Assembly (NCBI GenBank): GCA_016866815.1
Contig: VGKZ01000009.1
Span: forward strand, 1 to 19,365
Direction: 5' to 3'
DNA: 19,365 nucleotides
DNA from: Candidatus Peregrinibacteria bacterium
GTDB taxonomy: Bacteria > Patescibacteriota > Gracilibacteria > Peribacterales > Peribacteraceae
Both the position numbers and the translations under genes were made by a program. This document shows positions 7,496-14,958 of the stretch, piece by piece (within the stretch, counting starts at the first letter, position 1; the number at the start of each line of letters is the position of its first letter). The notes beneath the pieces were generated by a model. That model was not told the origin of the DNA. It saw nothing but the letters and a program-made list of their open reading frames with translations, and did no database searches.

Positions 7496-7497
7496 TG

Positions 7498-7824
7498 TCA
7501 CGACCATCGGCGATACTTCATGGTGTAGGGAATATCCATCGCGGAAAATCCCGCAAGTTCTTCGATAGCGCAGAACAGTGCATGGAACACGACGCAGAAC
7601 GCCTTCGCCTGCTCGCGTACATGAGAATGACCGCTCTGCATTGCTCCGATCTGCTGATCGACCGTGCGAAAATACGCTCCATGGAAATGCTCGATGCCTG
7701 CCTTCTGTATCATTTTCACAGCCATCGGAAGATTCATCTCGATGACATCGTAGAGAAGATTGTATCGTTGATCACCGAGTCGGCGACGCACGGCATCATA
7801 GACGGCGGATTCCTCGAGATGCAT
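7498..7824 (-). CDS. Hypothetical protein, 108 aa
   Basis: Not recognised. A helical soluble protein rich in His and Met (GIEHFHGAYFRTVDQQIGAMQSGHSHVREQ in its middle, split here only by family-neutral residues), with a more hydrophobic segment AFCVVFHALFCAIEELAG near 73-90 that may be a buried helix rather than a membrane span. The ATG at 7824 is preferred over the in-frame TTG at 7830 that abuts the upstream stop. It is probably the second gene of a two-gene unit with 7831-8163, from which it is separated by 6 bp. The overlapping plus-strand frame (7495-7839) also gives a plausible-looking 114-aa product, so the strand choice rests mainly on this operon-like arrangement. Confidence 0.5.
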   Translation of the reverse strand: MHLEESAVYDAVRRRLGDQRYNLLYDVIEMNLPMAVKMIQKAGIEHFHGAYFRTVDQQIGAMQSGHSHVREQAKAFCVVFHALFCAIEELAGFSAMDIPYTMKYRRWS

Positions 7825-7830
7825 GGGCAA

Positions 7831-8163
7831 TTACAGTGAACGCTTGAAAACTAGATAGCACGCCTTGTGTACTGTTTGTTGTAGATACAGCAACCGCTGA
7901 TCTGCTGAACATGTATTGTAGGTGGTCAGGGTAGTTGATGATTCAAGTATAGCGCCTGTGAAACGTAGTAGCTCCCTGACCATTCCGACATGCGCGAATA
8001 AAACGTTTTCCCAATTTTCTTCCATTTCTAGGAGTAATTCAACGGTGAACTCTGCGTACTCATGCATGTTCACATCTTCTGCGAATGTGATTTCAAAATT
8101 CGGGCTCTCAAAGTTCAGGAGGTTCTTTGCCTCAACGAGAACATGCTCTAGTGTTGGTGGCAT
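7831..8163 (-). CDS. Hypothetical protein, 110 aa
   Basis: Not recognised. A soluble, acidic, helical protein (LEHVLVEAKNLLNF near residues 4-17, EFTVELLLEMEENWENVLFAH near 38-58, LLYLQQTVHKACYLVF near the C-terminus). It has no signal peptide. The ATG at 8163 is chosen over a TTG at 8199, because promoter boxes at 8172-8199 would start transcription almost exactly at this ATG. It is followed without a gap by the start region of the next small gene, so the two form a likely operon transcribed away from the NIF3-family gene. Confidence 0.6.
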   Translation of the reverse strand: MPPTLEHVLVEAKNLLNFESPNFEITFAEDVNMHEYAEFTVELLLEMEENWENVLFAHVGMVRELLRFTGAILESSTTLTTYNTCSADQRLLYLQQTVHKACYLVFKRSL

Positions 8164-8171
8164 AGCGGTAG

Positions 8172-8199
8172 ATCCTAGGTTTTTTCCATGGAAATCCAA
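8172..8199 (-). promoter_or_regulatory. Promoter for the small-protein pair at 7498-8163
   Basis: On the minus strand, TTGGAT (8199-8194), a 16-bp spacer and TAGGAT (8177-8172). The -10 box ends 8 nt before the ATG at 8163, implying a leaderless or nearly leaderless transcript. Confidence 0.55.
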
Positions 8200-8248
8200 A
8201 GATATTGCGCTATGATTTTGCCGTTTTCACTCGTTTCCATCGAATCCC

Positions 8249-9211
8249 ATGAAACTCAAGAAACTCTTTGATAGTGCTGTGCAACACGGAATCGACGCCG
8301 ACCCCCGCACTCGCAAGGGCGTGGAGAAACTCCTCAAGAAACAGAAGGAGAGAATGAAGAAGCTCGATGAGAAGGAAAAGGAGTACTTCGACGAGGAACG
8401 AACGTGGAACCCCTACGCAGACACGCGCATTATCAACGGTTCCGGCGAGGAAGATGTGAAGACCTTGATGGTCGGTATCGACGGTGAAACCCAGGAAGTG
8501 CTGCTCGCAGATCGTCTCCGTGAAAAGGGTCACAAGATCGACTGTATGTTCATTCACCACCCCGAAGGTCGCGCTCTTGCAGATCTCGATAAGGTGATGC
8601 CCCTGCAGGTCGATCTTCTCGGTCTGCACGGTGTTCCTGTAAACCACTCCGAGGCACAGATTCGTCCGAGAATGGACAAGATCTGGAGGGCTATCCATGC
8701 CGATAACCTGTTTAGGACGGAGCGCGCTGCAGAACTCCTCGGGATCCCCGCATTCACCTGCCACACCGTGACGGATAACTTGGTGTGGAGATACATGGAG
8801 AAGCACATCTGCGCGAAGCAGTACGATGACCTTGGGGAGATCCTCAATGCGATCCTGGAGATGCCGGAATACAAGTACTATGCAAAGAAAGGAAACCCAC
8901 CAATCATCGTCAATGGCAGCAAGTCTTCCCGCCCGGGAAAGATAGCAGCGACGGAATTCACGGGAGGAACCAATGGACCGGAGGAATTCCTGGAGAGCCA
9001 GAGCAGAGCCGGCATCGGTACCATTCTCTCAATGCACGTGACGGAGAAGACGCTTGAGGAAGCAAAGAAGCACAATGTGAACATGATCCAGTGTTCACAC
9101 ATGGCATCCGACGCTATTGGTATCAACCTGCTTCTCGATCTCCTCACAAAGGAAGAAAAGAACCTCCAGACAGTCGATGCCTCCGGCTTCGTCCGCGTGA
9201 AGAGGAAATGA
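8249..9211 (+). CDS. NIF3-family (NGG1p-interacting factor 3-like) protein
   Basis: 320 aa. The NIF3 family (relatives of YbgI, sometimes named GTP cyclohydrolase 1 type 2) forms toroidal oligomers with a dinuclear metal site; its cellular reaction is not firmly known. Seen here: a charged, coiled-coil-like N-terminal extension (about residues 22-50, LLKKQKERMKKLDEKEKEYF), then MVGIDGETQEVLLADRL near 74-90, the metal-binding pair FIHHPEG at 101-107 (His103, His104), and the C-terminal CSHMASDAIG near 282-291, where His284 and Asp288 match the family's HxxSE-type motif with Asp in place of Glu. The gene is divergent from the small-protein pair. TATGAT at 8211-8216 is a possible -10 box, but no good -35 was found. 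Confidence 0.75.
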   Translation: MKLKKLFDSAVQHGIDADPRTRKGVEKLLKKQKERMKKLDEKEKEYFDEERTWNPYADTRIINGSGEEDVKTLMVGIDGETQEVLLADRLREKGHKIDCMFIHHPEGRALADLDKVMPLQVDLLGLHGVPVNHSEAQIRPRMDKIWRAIHADNLFRTERAAELLGIPAFTCHTVTDNLVWRYMEKHICAKQYDDLGEILNAILEMPEYKYYAKKGNPPIIVNGSKSSRPGKIAATEFTGGTNGPEEFLESQSRAGIGTILSMHVTEKTLEEAKKHNVNMIQCSHMASDAIGINLLLDLLTKEEKNLQTVDASGFVRVKRK

Positions 9212-9294
9212 GCATGTGGTCCGGTCTCTCTTGATTTTCACCGGTGCATTGCCTAGAGTCGCGCTCCAGTAGTCATTCTTTCCCCATACAATCC

Positions 9295-9480
9295 ATGTCC
9301 GAAACGCAGCCTACTACAGACCTGACACCCGAGATGATCGCCCTCATGCAGGCAGATGCTGCACTGACACCTCCGGAGATGCTCGGCCTTGAGTGGTGGA
9401 AAGATCATGCAAACATGACCATAGAGCGCCTCAGAAGAGCGACAGCACACCCGAAGACAATCGCACCTGATGCTCAGTAA
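9295..9480 (+). CDS. Hypothetical protein, 61 aa
   Basis: Not recognised. A short soluble acidic protein (LTPEMIALMQADAALTPPEM near residues 10-29, then LEWWKDHANMTIERLRRATAH). It overlaps the next gene by 11 bp (the membrane-protein ATG is at 9470), so translation is probably coupled. The ATG at 9295 is chosen because the frame upstream of it reads as non-coding, serine-rich sequence. No clear Shine-Dalgarno is visible. Confidence 0.55.
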   Translation: MSETQPTTDLTPEMIALMQADAALTPPEMLGLEWWKDHANMTIERLRRATAHPKTIAPDAQ

Positions 9481-10267
9481 CAACCCCATCTTGTCCTCCT
9501 CTTTTGCCATCATCGGCACAGCATGGCGTTTTTACAAGAAGCAACCGGTGCTGAATGCCGTGGCATTCTGGTTCTTCTTCGCCCCCAGCGCAGCATTGAG
9601 CGCTCTCGATGTATTTACGGAAACCAGTCAGGAATCTGTTTCCCCGTTTCCCATTGAGTATATCTCACTCATGAGTCCCGTCGCCATTGCCGTCGCCATC
9701 CCCGTCTCCATCGCCGTCATCTATCTGTCGCTCTGGGGACAGGCTTGTACTCTCGTCATCTGCCAGAGAATGATTAAAAGTCCTGCAGGAAGGAACAGGA
9801 CATCTTTCGCAGCAGTACGGCAACAGGCACAGAAGTACATCTTCCTGCTCTTCGTCACCGAAGTCATCCGCACATGCAAGATGCTGCTCTGGGGACTCCT
9901 GCTGGTCGTTCCGGGAATTATCTACGGCATCCGGACCGCGTTCTACGACATTCTCATCATCAATGATGACGCTCCATACGGAAGGGAATCCCTCCGACGG
10001 AGCATGGCGCTGGTGACAGGGAGAACGTGGGAAATTCTCTGGAGAATGCTCGTGATGATGGCATGCGTGTTGCTGCCGGCAGGACTGATCGCCGGTGCCG
10101 TCGAAAAAGGTTTGACGCTCACCGATGATCGGTTGTTCATTCTCGGCGGGCTGATCTCTGATGCGATTGGTGCATATGCGGGTATGTTCTTCCTGGTATG
10201 CCTGATAGCGCTCTTCTCGGAACTGAAAAAAGCAGTCGCACCTATCGGTGTGACCCGTACACGGTGA
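9470..10267 (+). CDS. Integral membrane protein, GPDPase-membrane-domain/DUF975-like
   Basis: 265 aa with about five or six hydrophobic segments (roughly residues 28-46, 67-95, 120-150, 190-212 and 225-250). The block LLLVVPGIIYGIRTAFYDI followed by a short polar loop and SLRRSMALVTGRTWEILWRM resembles the conserved region of bacterial membrane proteins related to the glycerophosphodiesterase membrane domain and DUF975 families, whose function is mostly unknown. The start overlaps the end of the 61-aa gene. The stop is 3 bp from the convergent membrane-protein gene at 10271, with no terminator between them. The family assignment is by motif impression only. Confidence 0.65.
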   Translation: MLSNNPILSSSFAIIGTAWRFYKKQPVLNAVAFWFFFAPSAALSALDVFTETSQESVSPFPIEYISLMSPVAIAVAIPVSIAVIYLSLWGQACTLVICQRMIKSPAGRNRTSFAAVRQQAQKYIFLLFVTEVIRTCKMLLWGLLLVVPGIIYGIRTAFYDILIINDDAPYGRESLRRSMALVTGRTWEILWRMLVMMACVLLPAGLIAGAVEKGLTLTDDRLFILGGLISDAIGAYAGMFFLVCLIALFSELKKAVAPIGVTRTR

Positions 10268-10270
10268 AGC

Positions 10271-10903
10271 TCATGCAACCTGTGCCGTCCGCCGATGCGG
10301 AACGCGTCCATACCAGATGATGCATGCCGCAATGAGGCTACCGATGAGATTGGAGACCAGATCCAATCCGGTATTCACGTACCCTCCGACATTGTTATCG
10401 GGGATCCACATGACCGCGAGGAATTCAACGATTTCATTCCAGGCGCCGAGTCCGTTGCTTGCCAGTATCGCGATGACGAGCTCCAGAGGGTGCCGCAGAT
10501 TGCGCGGCATGATGGACCGCAGCATCTGCCAACACACCCACGTACAGATGCCGAACCCGTAAAGGTGCATGACATGGTCATATTTGAGAACGTACGGAAT
10601 GAGCCATAAGTTGTAGAGTACCGGCTTCGCTCCCGCATCAATCGGCCAGACGGGCGACACCGTGAGAAGGCCGCCGAGTAAGTGGAAAAGTCCCCAGACG
10701 CTGAGCAACCAGAGAACACCCTGCGTGAACCGCACCCTGGCATGCAGTGTCAGAACTGCAAGCCCGAGAAGCAGGATAACGGCGATATAGAGAATGAATT
10801 CCCAGTTTTCAATCTGCAATGCAAACATGCTCCCGATCGCCAGATACGAGAGAGTAAAGAGTGTCACATACCAAAGTTCATTGCGCACAGTGAAAAGAGA
10901 CAT
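10271..10903 (-). CDS. DUF2238/YjdF-like integral membrane protein
   Basis: 210 aa with about six membrane segments (near residues 10-28, 33-52, 58-80, 118-130, 138-158 and 180-198). KYDHVMHLYGFG near 107-118, NGLGAWNEIVEF near 149-160 and GGYVNTGLDLVSNLIGS near 173-189 match the His/Asp-rich pattern of the DUF2238 (YjdF) family, a membrane family of unknown activity. It lies downstream of rplT on the same strand but has its own strong promoter whose -35 box overlaps the rplT stop. The ATG at 10903 is 6 nt after the -10 box. Confidence 0.72.
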   Translation of the reverse strand: MSLFTVRNELWYVTLFTLSYLAIGSMFALQIENWEFILYIAVILLLGLAVLTLHARVRFTQGVLWLLSVWGLFHLLGGLLTVSPVWPIDAGAKPVLYNLWLIPYVLKYDHVMHLYGFGICTWVCWQMLRSIMPRNLRHPLELVIAILASNGLGAWNEIVEFLAVMWIPDNNVGGYVNTGLDLVSNLIGSLIAACIIWYGRVPHRRTAQVA

Positions 10904-10909
10904 GCAATG

Positions 10910-10938
10910 TTTATACGCAATCTGGCAGTATTTCTCAA
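10910..10938 (-). promoter_or_regulatory. Promoter for the YjdF-like membrane protein
   Basis: On the minus strand, TTGAGA (10938-10933), a 17-bp spacer and TATAAA (10915-10910). The -10 box ends 6 nt before the ATG at 10903, which predicts a leaderless mRNA. The -35 box overlaps the rplT stop codon. Confidence 0.75.
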
Positions 10939-11279
10939 GAGCAGGCCTGCTTCACGATGCTCTCAAACACCTTCGGCTCGTGGATCGCAAGCTCCGAGAG
11001 CGCCTTCCGGTCGAGGCCGATGTTCTTCTTCTTCATGCCATTGATAAACCTCGAATACGTGAATCCCTGTGCTCGGACTGCGGCATTCAAACGGACAATC
11101 CAGAGCGAACGGAAATCACGCTTCTTCAATCTGCGATCACGGTAGGCGTTGCGGCCGGCCTTCATCATGGCCTCCTGTCCTTTCTTCACTGTGGTGCTGC
11201 GCATGCCACGATAGCCCTTATTGAGCTTCTTGAGCTTCTTGTGACGTGCATGCCGGGCTACACCTGTTTTTGTACGCAT
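10935..11279 (-). CDS. rplT: 50S ribosomal protein bL20
   Basis: 114 aa, the normal length for bL20, which binds 23S rRNA early in large-subunit assembly. The chain shows the typical very basic N-terminus (RTKTGVARHARHKKLKKLNKGYRG) and the conserved globular part RDRRLKKRDFRSLWIVRLNAA, then FTYSRFINGMKKKNIGLDRKALSELA. It is the third gene of the classical infC-rpmI-rplT order, 28 bp after rpmI. In Escherichia coli bL20 represses this operon by binding its mRNA; no leader structure for that was identified here. The DUF2238-like gene follows on the same strand. Confidence 0.97.
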   Translation of the reverse strand: MRTKTGVARHARHKKLKKLNKGYRGMRSTTVKKGQEAMMKAGRNAYRDRRLKKRDFRSLWIVRLNAAVRAQGFTYSRFINGMKKKNIGLDRKALSELAIHEPKVFESIVKQACS

Positions 11280-11307
11280 GTATGCTGAGTGGAATCAAAG
11301 TACGGAT

Positions 11308-11502
11308 TCAGAGGTACGGAAGCATACCGATAATCTTCTTGTGCTCGGTGCCGTCAGCAATCACTGTGCGATCCAAACGCTTCTGGCGCTTGCTCTTCTG
11401 CATGAGAAGGTGGTTACGGCTGTGACGCTTGAAGGCGATACGACCGCTTCCGGTGCGCCGGATGCGCTTTTTGGCGCCGCTGTGGGATTTCTGCTTCGGC
11501 AT
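11308..11502 (-). CDS. rpmI: 50S ribosomal protein bL35
   Basis: 64 aa starting at ATG 11502 with MPKQKSHSGAKKRIRRTGSG, the hallmark bL35 start (family: PKxKTHxGAxKRF). It continues with the conserved HSRNHLLMQKSKRQKRLDR and a C-terminal HKKIIGMLPYL. It is a small, highly basic component of the large subunit. It lies between infC and rplT. The longer frame upstream of this ATG only reads through the 8-bp tandem repeat into a false Trp/Leu/Gly-rich peptide, so it is rejected. Confidence 0.97.
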   Translation of the reverse strand: MPKQKSHSGAKKRIRRTGSGRIAFKRHSRNHLLMQKSKRQKRLDRTVIADGTEHKKIIGMLPYL

Positions 11503-11583
11503 CGGGTGGAGTGTAGCGATAAAAAGAGGGCATTCAAGCTTTTCAATGGGAAAAGAGTGAATCCAACAAGGGGCAAACGGCTG

Positions 11584-11639
11584 CCCAAGAACCCAAGAAC
11601 CCAACAACCCAACAACCCAACAACCCAACAGCTCAAGAA
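11584..11639. repeat. 8-bp tandem repeat (7 units) between infC and rpmI
   Basis: Units cccaagaa (2x), cccaacaa (3x), cccaacag and ctcaagaa. The array begins 1 bp after the infC stop codon on the coding side. The remaining 81 bp to rpmI contain an A/T-rich stem (cttttc...gaaaag on the minus strand) and nothing else recognised. Confidence 0.9.
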
Positions 11640-11640
11640 C

Positions 11641-12186
11641 TCATCCCCCCCTCTTCCCCCGTACGACAACACTGAACATATTCCCCTGAGCCCGTATTTC
11701 CTGCTCGATCTCAGCAACGTCCATAAGGCTATCCACGACGCCGAGGAGCTTCTGGCGTGCGTAATCCTTGTTCGTCATTTCACGCCCGCGGAGACGGACA
11801 ACGAGTTTGACCAGGTGCCGTTCGGCGAGGAACTCGCGCGCGCGGTCGGCAACACGTTCCAGGTCGTGCTGCTCCGTTCGGAAACCGAACCGCAGCATTT
11901 TCACTTCGGTCTGCTTGTTGTGGGATTTCTGCTTCTGCTCCTTCTTTTTTAGTTGGTACATGAACCGTCCGAAATCCGTGATCTTCACGACGGGAGGAAC
12001 CGCCTTCGGGGAAATCTCAATAAGATCCATCTCCTGCGCTTTCGCACGCGCCAATGCCTCCTCCGATGTGAGCGTTTCTGTGTTCTCTCCGTCCACGAGA
12101 AGAACCTTCGGCGCTCGTATTTCTTCATTGATACGCGGACGCTTTTCTTTGCGGAAGGATGCGATGTTGGAACGGCGTTTCTGCAA
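11641..12186 (-). CDS. infC: Translation initiation factor IF-3
   Basis: IF-3 binds the 30S subunit, keeps the subunits apart and checks the start codon and initiator tRNA. The conserved N-domain start RPRINEEIRAPKVLLVDGE and the linker/C-domain KKKEQKQKSHNKQTEVKMLRFGFRTEQHDLE, followed by the C-terminal core (VKLVVRLRGREMTNKDYARQ...), are clear. No ATG or GTG occurs in frame between the upstream stop (12250) and the conserved start. TTG at 12186 gives 181 aa, close to the usual 180; TTG at 12237 would give 198 aa. Weak starts in infC are known to allow autoregulation by IF-3 itself. A 12-codon open frame lies just upstream (12207-12242). The gene is followed by rpmI and rplT and preceded by pilO-like. 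Confidence 0.93.
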   Translation of the reverse strand: MQKRRSNIASFRKEKRPRINEEIRAPKVLLVDGENTETLTSEEALARAKAQEMDLIEISPKAVPPVVKITDFGRFMYQLKKKEQKQKSHNKQTEVKMLRFGFRTEQHDLERVADRAREFLAERHLVKLVVRLRGREMTNKDYARQKLLGVVDSLMDVAEIEQEIRAQGNMFSVVVRGKRGG

Positions 12187-12249
12187 GCGAAAATAAGAGG
12201 CAGGCTTTAATCTAAGCGGTAAAGTTCCGCTGCGCAAGCCATTACTGCA

Positions 12250-13122
12250 TTAGTTTGGCGCTGTGAAGACCGTGAACTGCAGACCGATGCGGTGCCACTT
12301 TGGCGCGGATCCGGGACGAAGACTGACGGTATCGACCGTCATGATCTGGAGAGGCCAGAGCTTGTAACGAACAAGCACACCGCCGAGATCGCTTGAGAGA
12401 AGTTCCTGTGCCTCCCGGAGAAGAGATGAGCGGATAGCAGCATGGAACGTATTCAGGAATGCAGGCGTAGAAAATGAACGCAGCAACTGGTCTTCATAGA
12501 GCTTCGGATTCTCCGCGAAATCCTGCAACTGCACAGAGAGAAACTCTTCCAATGCAATGATGCCGGCAGGATTCTCCGTTTCCACAGCCTGCAGGAGAAG
12601 CGCACGTTCCTGTTCAGAAAGAGCGTCGCCGACGGTCATAAGGCCAGCGAGACGGATGAGGAGCAGAACGGAACGCATGGCATCTTCATGCGCGATAAAT
12701 TCCAGACTCACTGTTTGGGCACGCAATCCGTTCCCTTTGTCGACCGCGTCTCCCATCACAATATCGGACATTTCCGTCAGCGTACCTTCCCGTCCATACA
12801 CTTCTCTGACGACATCGAATACTGCCATCAACCGACCGAGGTCTGTCTGTTCAGGCAGAGCGAATATGCGGATGTGCTCCTCCGGAGATCCCACGATTGT
12901 CGCCGCATGCAATTCAGTGAGTTCCGTTTGCTCCTGCAAGAGAGCGAGTCGGCGTTCGAGTTGAGGAATTTCACTGACAATCGGGACAGAGACATCGCGA
13001 ACACGACTGATGGTGTTCACATGCAGCACCATGAGCAGTGCCGCAATACTCAGGAGGCCCGCACCACTGAGATAGCAGAGGACAGGATGCAACTGGAGAG
13101 CGGAGAATACTGGGAATTTCAC
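12250..13122 (-). CDS. PilO-like membrane-anchored protein
   Basis: 290 aa. One hydrophobic segment near residues 14-35 anchors the protein; then comes a coiled-coil-like stretch (IPQLERRLALLQEQTELTELHAA near 52-74) and a mostly soluble C-terminal part. The order of short cytoplasmic tail, membrane helix, coiled coil and periplasmic domain, plus a 4-bp overlap (ATGA) with a PilN-like gene, suggests a PilN-PilO-type pair of a type IV pilus alignment complex. It is longer than typical PilO (about 200 aa), and I recognise no specific PilO motif, so the call rests on architecture and neighbour. infC follows directly downstream. Confidence 0.5.
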   Translation of the reverse strand: MKFPVFSALQLHPVLCYLSGAGLLSIAALLMVLHVNTISRVRDVSVPIVSEIPQLERRLALLQEQTELTELHAATIVGSPEEHIRIFALPEQTDLGRLMAVFDVVREVYGREGTLTEMSDIVMGDAVDKGNGLRAQTVSLEFIAHEDAMRSVLLLIRLAGLMTVGDALSEQERALLLQAVETENPAGIIALEEFLSVQLQDFAENPKLYEDQLLRSFSTPAFLNTFHAAIRSSLLREAQELLSSDLGGVLVRYKLWPLQIMTVDTVSLRPGSAPKWHRIGLQFTVFTAPN

Positions 13123-13730
13123 TGCTGCAAAAGGGTGAGGCGGATGATGAATGGCGAAGAAAAATTACCCTCACCGTCGTCCACACGGGTAAAGCGTGAG
13201 CTCTCGACAGAGGCAACGAATGGAATGGTGCGTAGTGCATCGACGAATTCTGCCAGTACTGTCATGGAGCGTGGCCCGACATTGTGCACATCGCCCCGGA
13301 TCTCCGCCGTTTCGGAATCGATATCGTAAGTGAACAACGAAAATGCAACGACATTCTTGGCATCGGGAACGATTCCCTGCGCGATGCGGCTCACCTCTCT
13401 GCGTATATCCTGCAGACGTATTTTCCGCTCCTTTAGATGCAGAAGCTGCACGTACAACGTGTCATCGGCTGTGAAGAGTTCTCCATTGCGGTCTTTCTCC
13501 AATGAGGAGATCTGCGCACGCAAATCATGCTCATATTCTTCAAGATCGGAAACGCTTCGTTTCTGGCCTCCGACTTCGATGTGCGTCAACTCCGGAACAA
13601 GGAGTGTCCAGGAGAGAAGGAGTAAACCGAAGAGCGCAGCGGCAAACAGGAAGAACGGAAATGCCGCACGACGCAGAATCTCGCTGAGAGACCGGCGTTC
13701 CACCGTCCGGGGCATGGAAAGGGTATTCAT
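13119..13730 (-). CDS. PilN-like type IV pilus assembly protein
   Basis: 203 aa. A basic N-terminal tail (RTVERRSLSEILRRA), one membrane helix near residues 22-45, a coiled-coil region (VSDLEEYEHDLRAQISSLEKD near 60-80; LLHLKERKIRLQDIRREVSRIAQ near 96-118), then a ferredoxin-like PilN-type domain (DIDSETAEIRGDVHNVGPRS near 136-155, FVDALRTIPFVASVE near 162-176). PilN normally pairs with PilO and docks PilM; no pilM is seen here. The ATG at 13730 lies 14 nt after a TATAAT box; ATG at 13715 is an alternative. The start of the PilO-like gene overlaps its stop by 4 bp. Confidence 0.65.
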   Translation of the reverse strand: MNTLSMPRTVERRSLSEILRRAAFPFFLFAAALFGLLLLSWTLLVPELTHIEVGGQKRSVSDLEEYEHDLRAQISSLEKDRNGELFTADDTLYVQLLHLKERKIRLQDIRREVSRIAQGIVPDAKNVVAFSLFTYDIDSETAEIRGDVHNVGPRSMTVLAEFVDALRTIPFVASVESSRFTRVDDGEGNFSSPFIIRLTLLQQ

Positions 13731-13744
13731 GTGTTTTTCTAGAT

Positions 13745-13750
13745 ATTATA
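13745..13750 (-). promoter_or_regulatory. -10 box for the pilN-like/infC gene cluster
   Basis: On the minus strand a perfect TATAAT (13750-13745) lies 14 nt before ATG 13730. The candidate -35 at 17 bp (TGGCTA) is weak. It may drive the pilN-like, pilO-like and infC-rpmI-rplT genes together. Confidence 0.55.
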
Positions 13751-13816
13751 GCTCAAAAACCGTGTTTTAGCCACGCTCAGGAAGACGCAAAATTACCGTT
13801 CCAGGCCAAATTCCAG

Positions 13817-13822
13817 TATACT
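13817..13822 (+). promoter_or_regulatory. -10 box for prfB
   Basis: TATACT at 13817-13822, with TTACCG at 13793-13798 (18-bp spacer) as a weak -35. It would give a leader of about 30 nt, almost entirely pyrimidine and without a Shine-Dalgarno, before GTG 13859. Confidence 0.45.
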
Positions 13823-13858
13823 GTCCTCTGTCATTCTCATCCTCTCACCCCTTCCTCC

Positions 13859-14939
13859 GTGGAAGAACTCTTAAGTAAACTTCGGGAGCTGAAGTCCGCG
13901 CTCAACACGGGGAAGGACTCTCTTTGAGGAAAAAGGGATACCCAACACCATCGACGAACTGACACGGGAGACGCAATCGCCCAATATTTGGAATGATCAG
14001 AAACGGGCGAACGAGATTTTCGGGAAGCTGAAAGCACTGCGGAAACAATGGGAACCGGTCGATGCTCTGTCCAGGGAAGTAAACGATCTATGCGAACTGG
14101 CTGAGGCATCTGCCGAGAACGATGTGCAGGTCATCGAAGAAGAATATGAAAAACTCCTGAAGCGATGGCAGGCGCTGGAAACGCAGATCTACCTCGGCGG
14201 TGAATTCGACCCGAATAACTGCTATCTGACCATCAGCGGCGGTGCCGGCGGCACGGAAGCACAGGACTGGGCGGGCATCTTGATGCGCATGTATCTGCGG
14301 TACTGCGAGCGCATGGAATGGAAAGCCGAAATTCTCGAGAAAACCGACGGGCAGGAAGCCGGCATCAAGTCCGCAACGATCTACGTGCAGGGACCCATGG
14401 CATACGGATACATGAAATGTGAAAAAGGAACGCACCGTCTCGTTCGCCTCTCCCCCTTCAACGCAAAGAACTTGCGACAGACGAGCTTCGCGCTCGTGGA
14501 GGTACTGCCGGAAATCACGGAAACCGCGGAAGTGGAAATCAACCCGAATGATCTCCGGATCGATACATTCAGAAGCGGAGGTGCAGGCGGCCAGAACGTC
14601 AACAAAGTGGAGAGTGCCATCCGCATCACGCACATACCGACAAACATCGTGGTGGCATGCCAGAATGAACGGTCACAGTTGCAGAACCGTGCGCAGGCCA
14701 TGAACTTGCTCCGTGCCAAACTGCTGGAAAAGAAGCGCGAGGAGGAAGAGGAGACGAAGAAAGAGCTGAAAGGCGCAACACAGAGCGCAAGCTTCGGGCA
14801 ACAGATCCGAAGCTACGTCCTGCACCCGTACCAGATGGTGAAAGACCTTCGCACAGACGCGGAGACCAGTAATACGACCGGCGTACTCGACGGGGATATT
14901 CAGATGTTCATCGATGCAGAGTTGAAACGGGGGCACTAA
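13859..14939 (+). CDS. prfB: Peptide chain release factor 2 with programmed +1 frameshift
   Basis: RF2 ends translation at UGA and UAA. The gene is split in two frames. The zero frame from GTG 13859 runs 22 codons to ctt tga (CTT 13922-13924, TGA 13925-13927); shifting +1 gives CTT-(T)-GAG and the frame stays open to 14939. The joined product is 359 aa, against 365 in Escherichia coli, with UGA at codon 23 (codon 26 there). A purine-rich ggggaagga (13909-13917) lies 4 nt before CTT, like the stimulatory internal Shine-Dalgarno of known prfB genes. The anticodon-like SPF is at residues 198-200 and the catalytic GGQ at 243-245. The shift-site context is TGAG rather than the usual TGAC. This is the standard RF2 autoregulation design, so it is not a mutation. 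Confidence 0.95.
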
Positions 14940-14958
14940 CCGCACGCCATCCCCCATA

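Noticed and set aside
8210..8806. 198-codon minus-strand open frame
   Set aside because: It is antisense to the NIF3-family gene; the plus strand carries the HHPEG and HMASD motifs.
11308..11628. Extended bL35 frame with WVVGLLGSWVLG repeats at its N-terminus
   Set aside because: The extra residues only translate the 8-bp tandem repeat; ATG 11502 gives a normal-length bL35.
11584..11639. Tandem repeats as a CRISPR array
   Set aside because: Units of 7-9 bp without spacers and no cas gene in the window.
13925..13927. TGA inside prfB read as an inactivating mutation
   Set aside because: Its place, the CTT TGA shift site and the upstream purine tract fit the known RF2 programmed frameshift.
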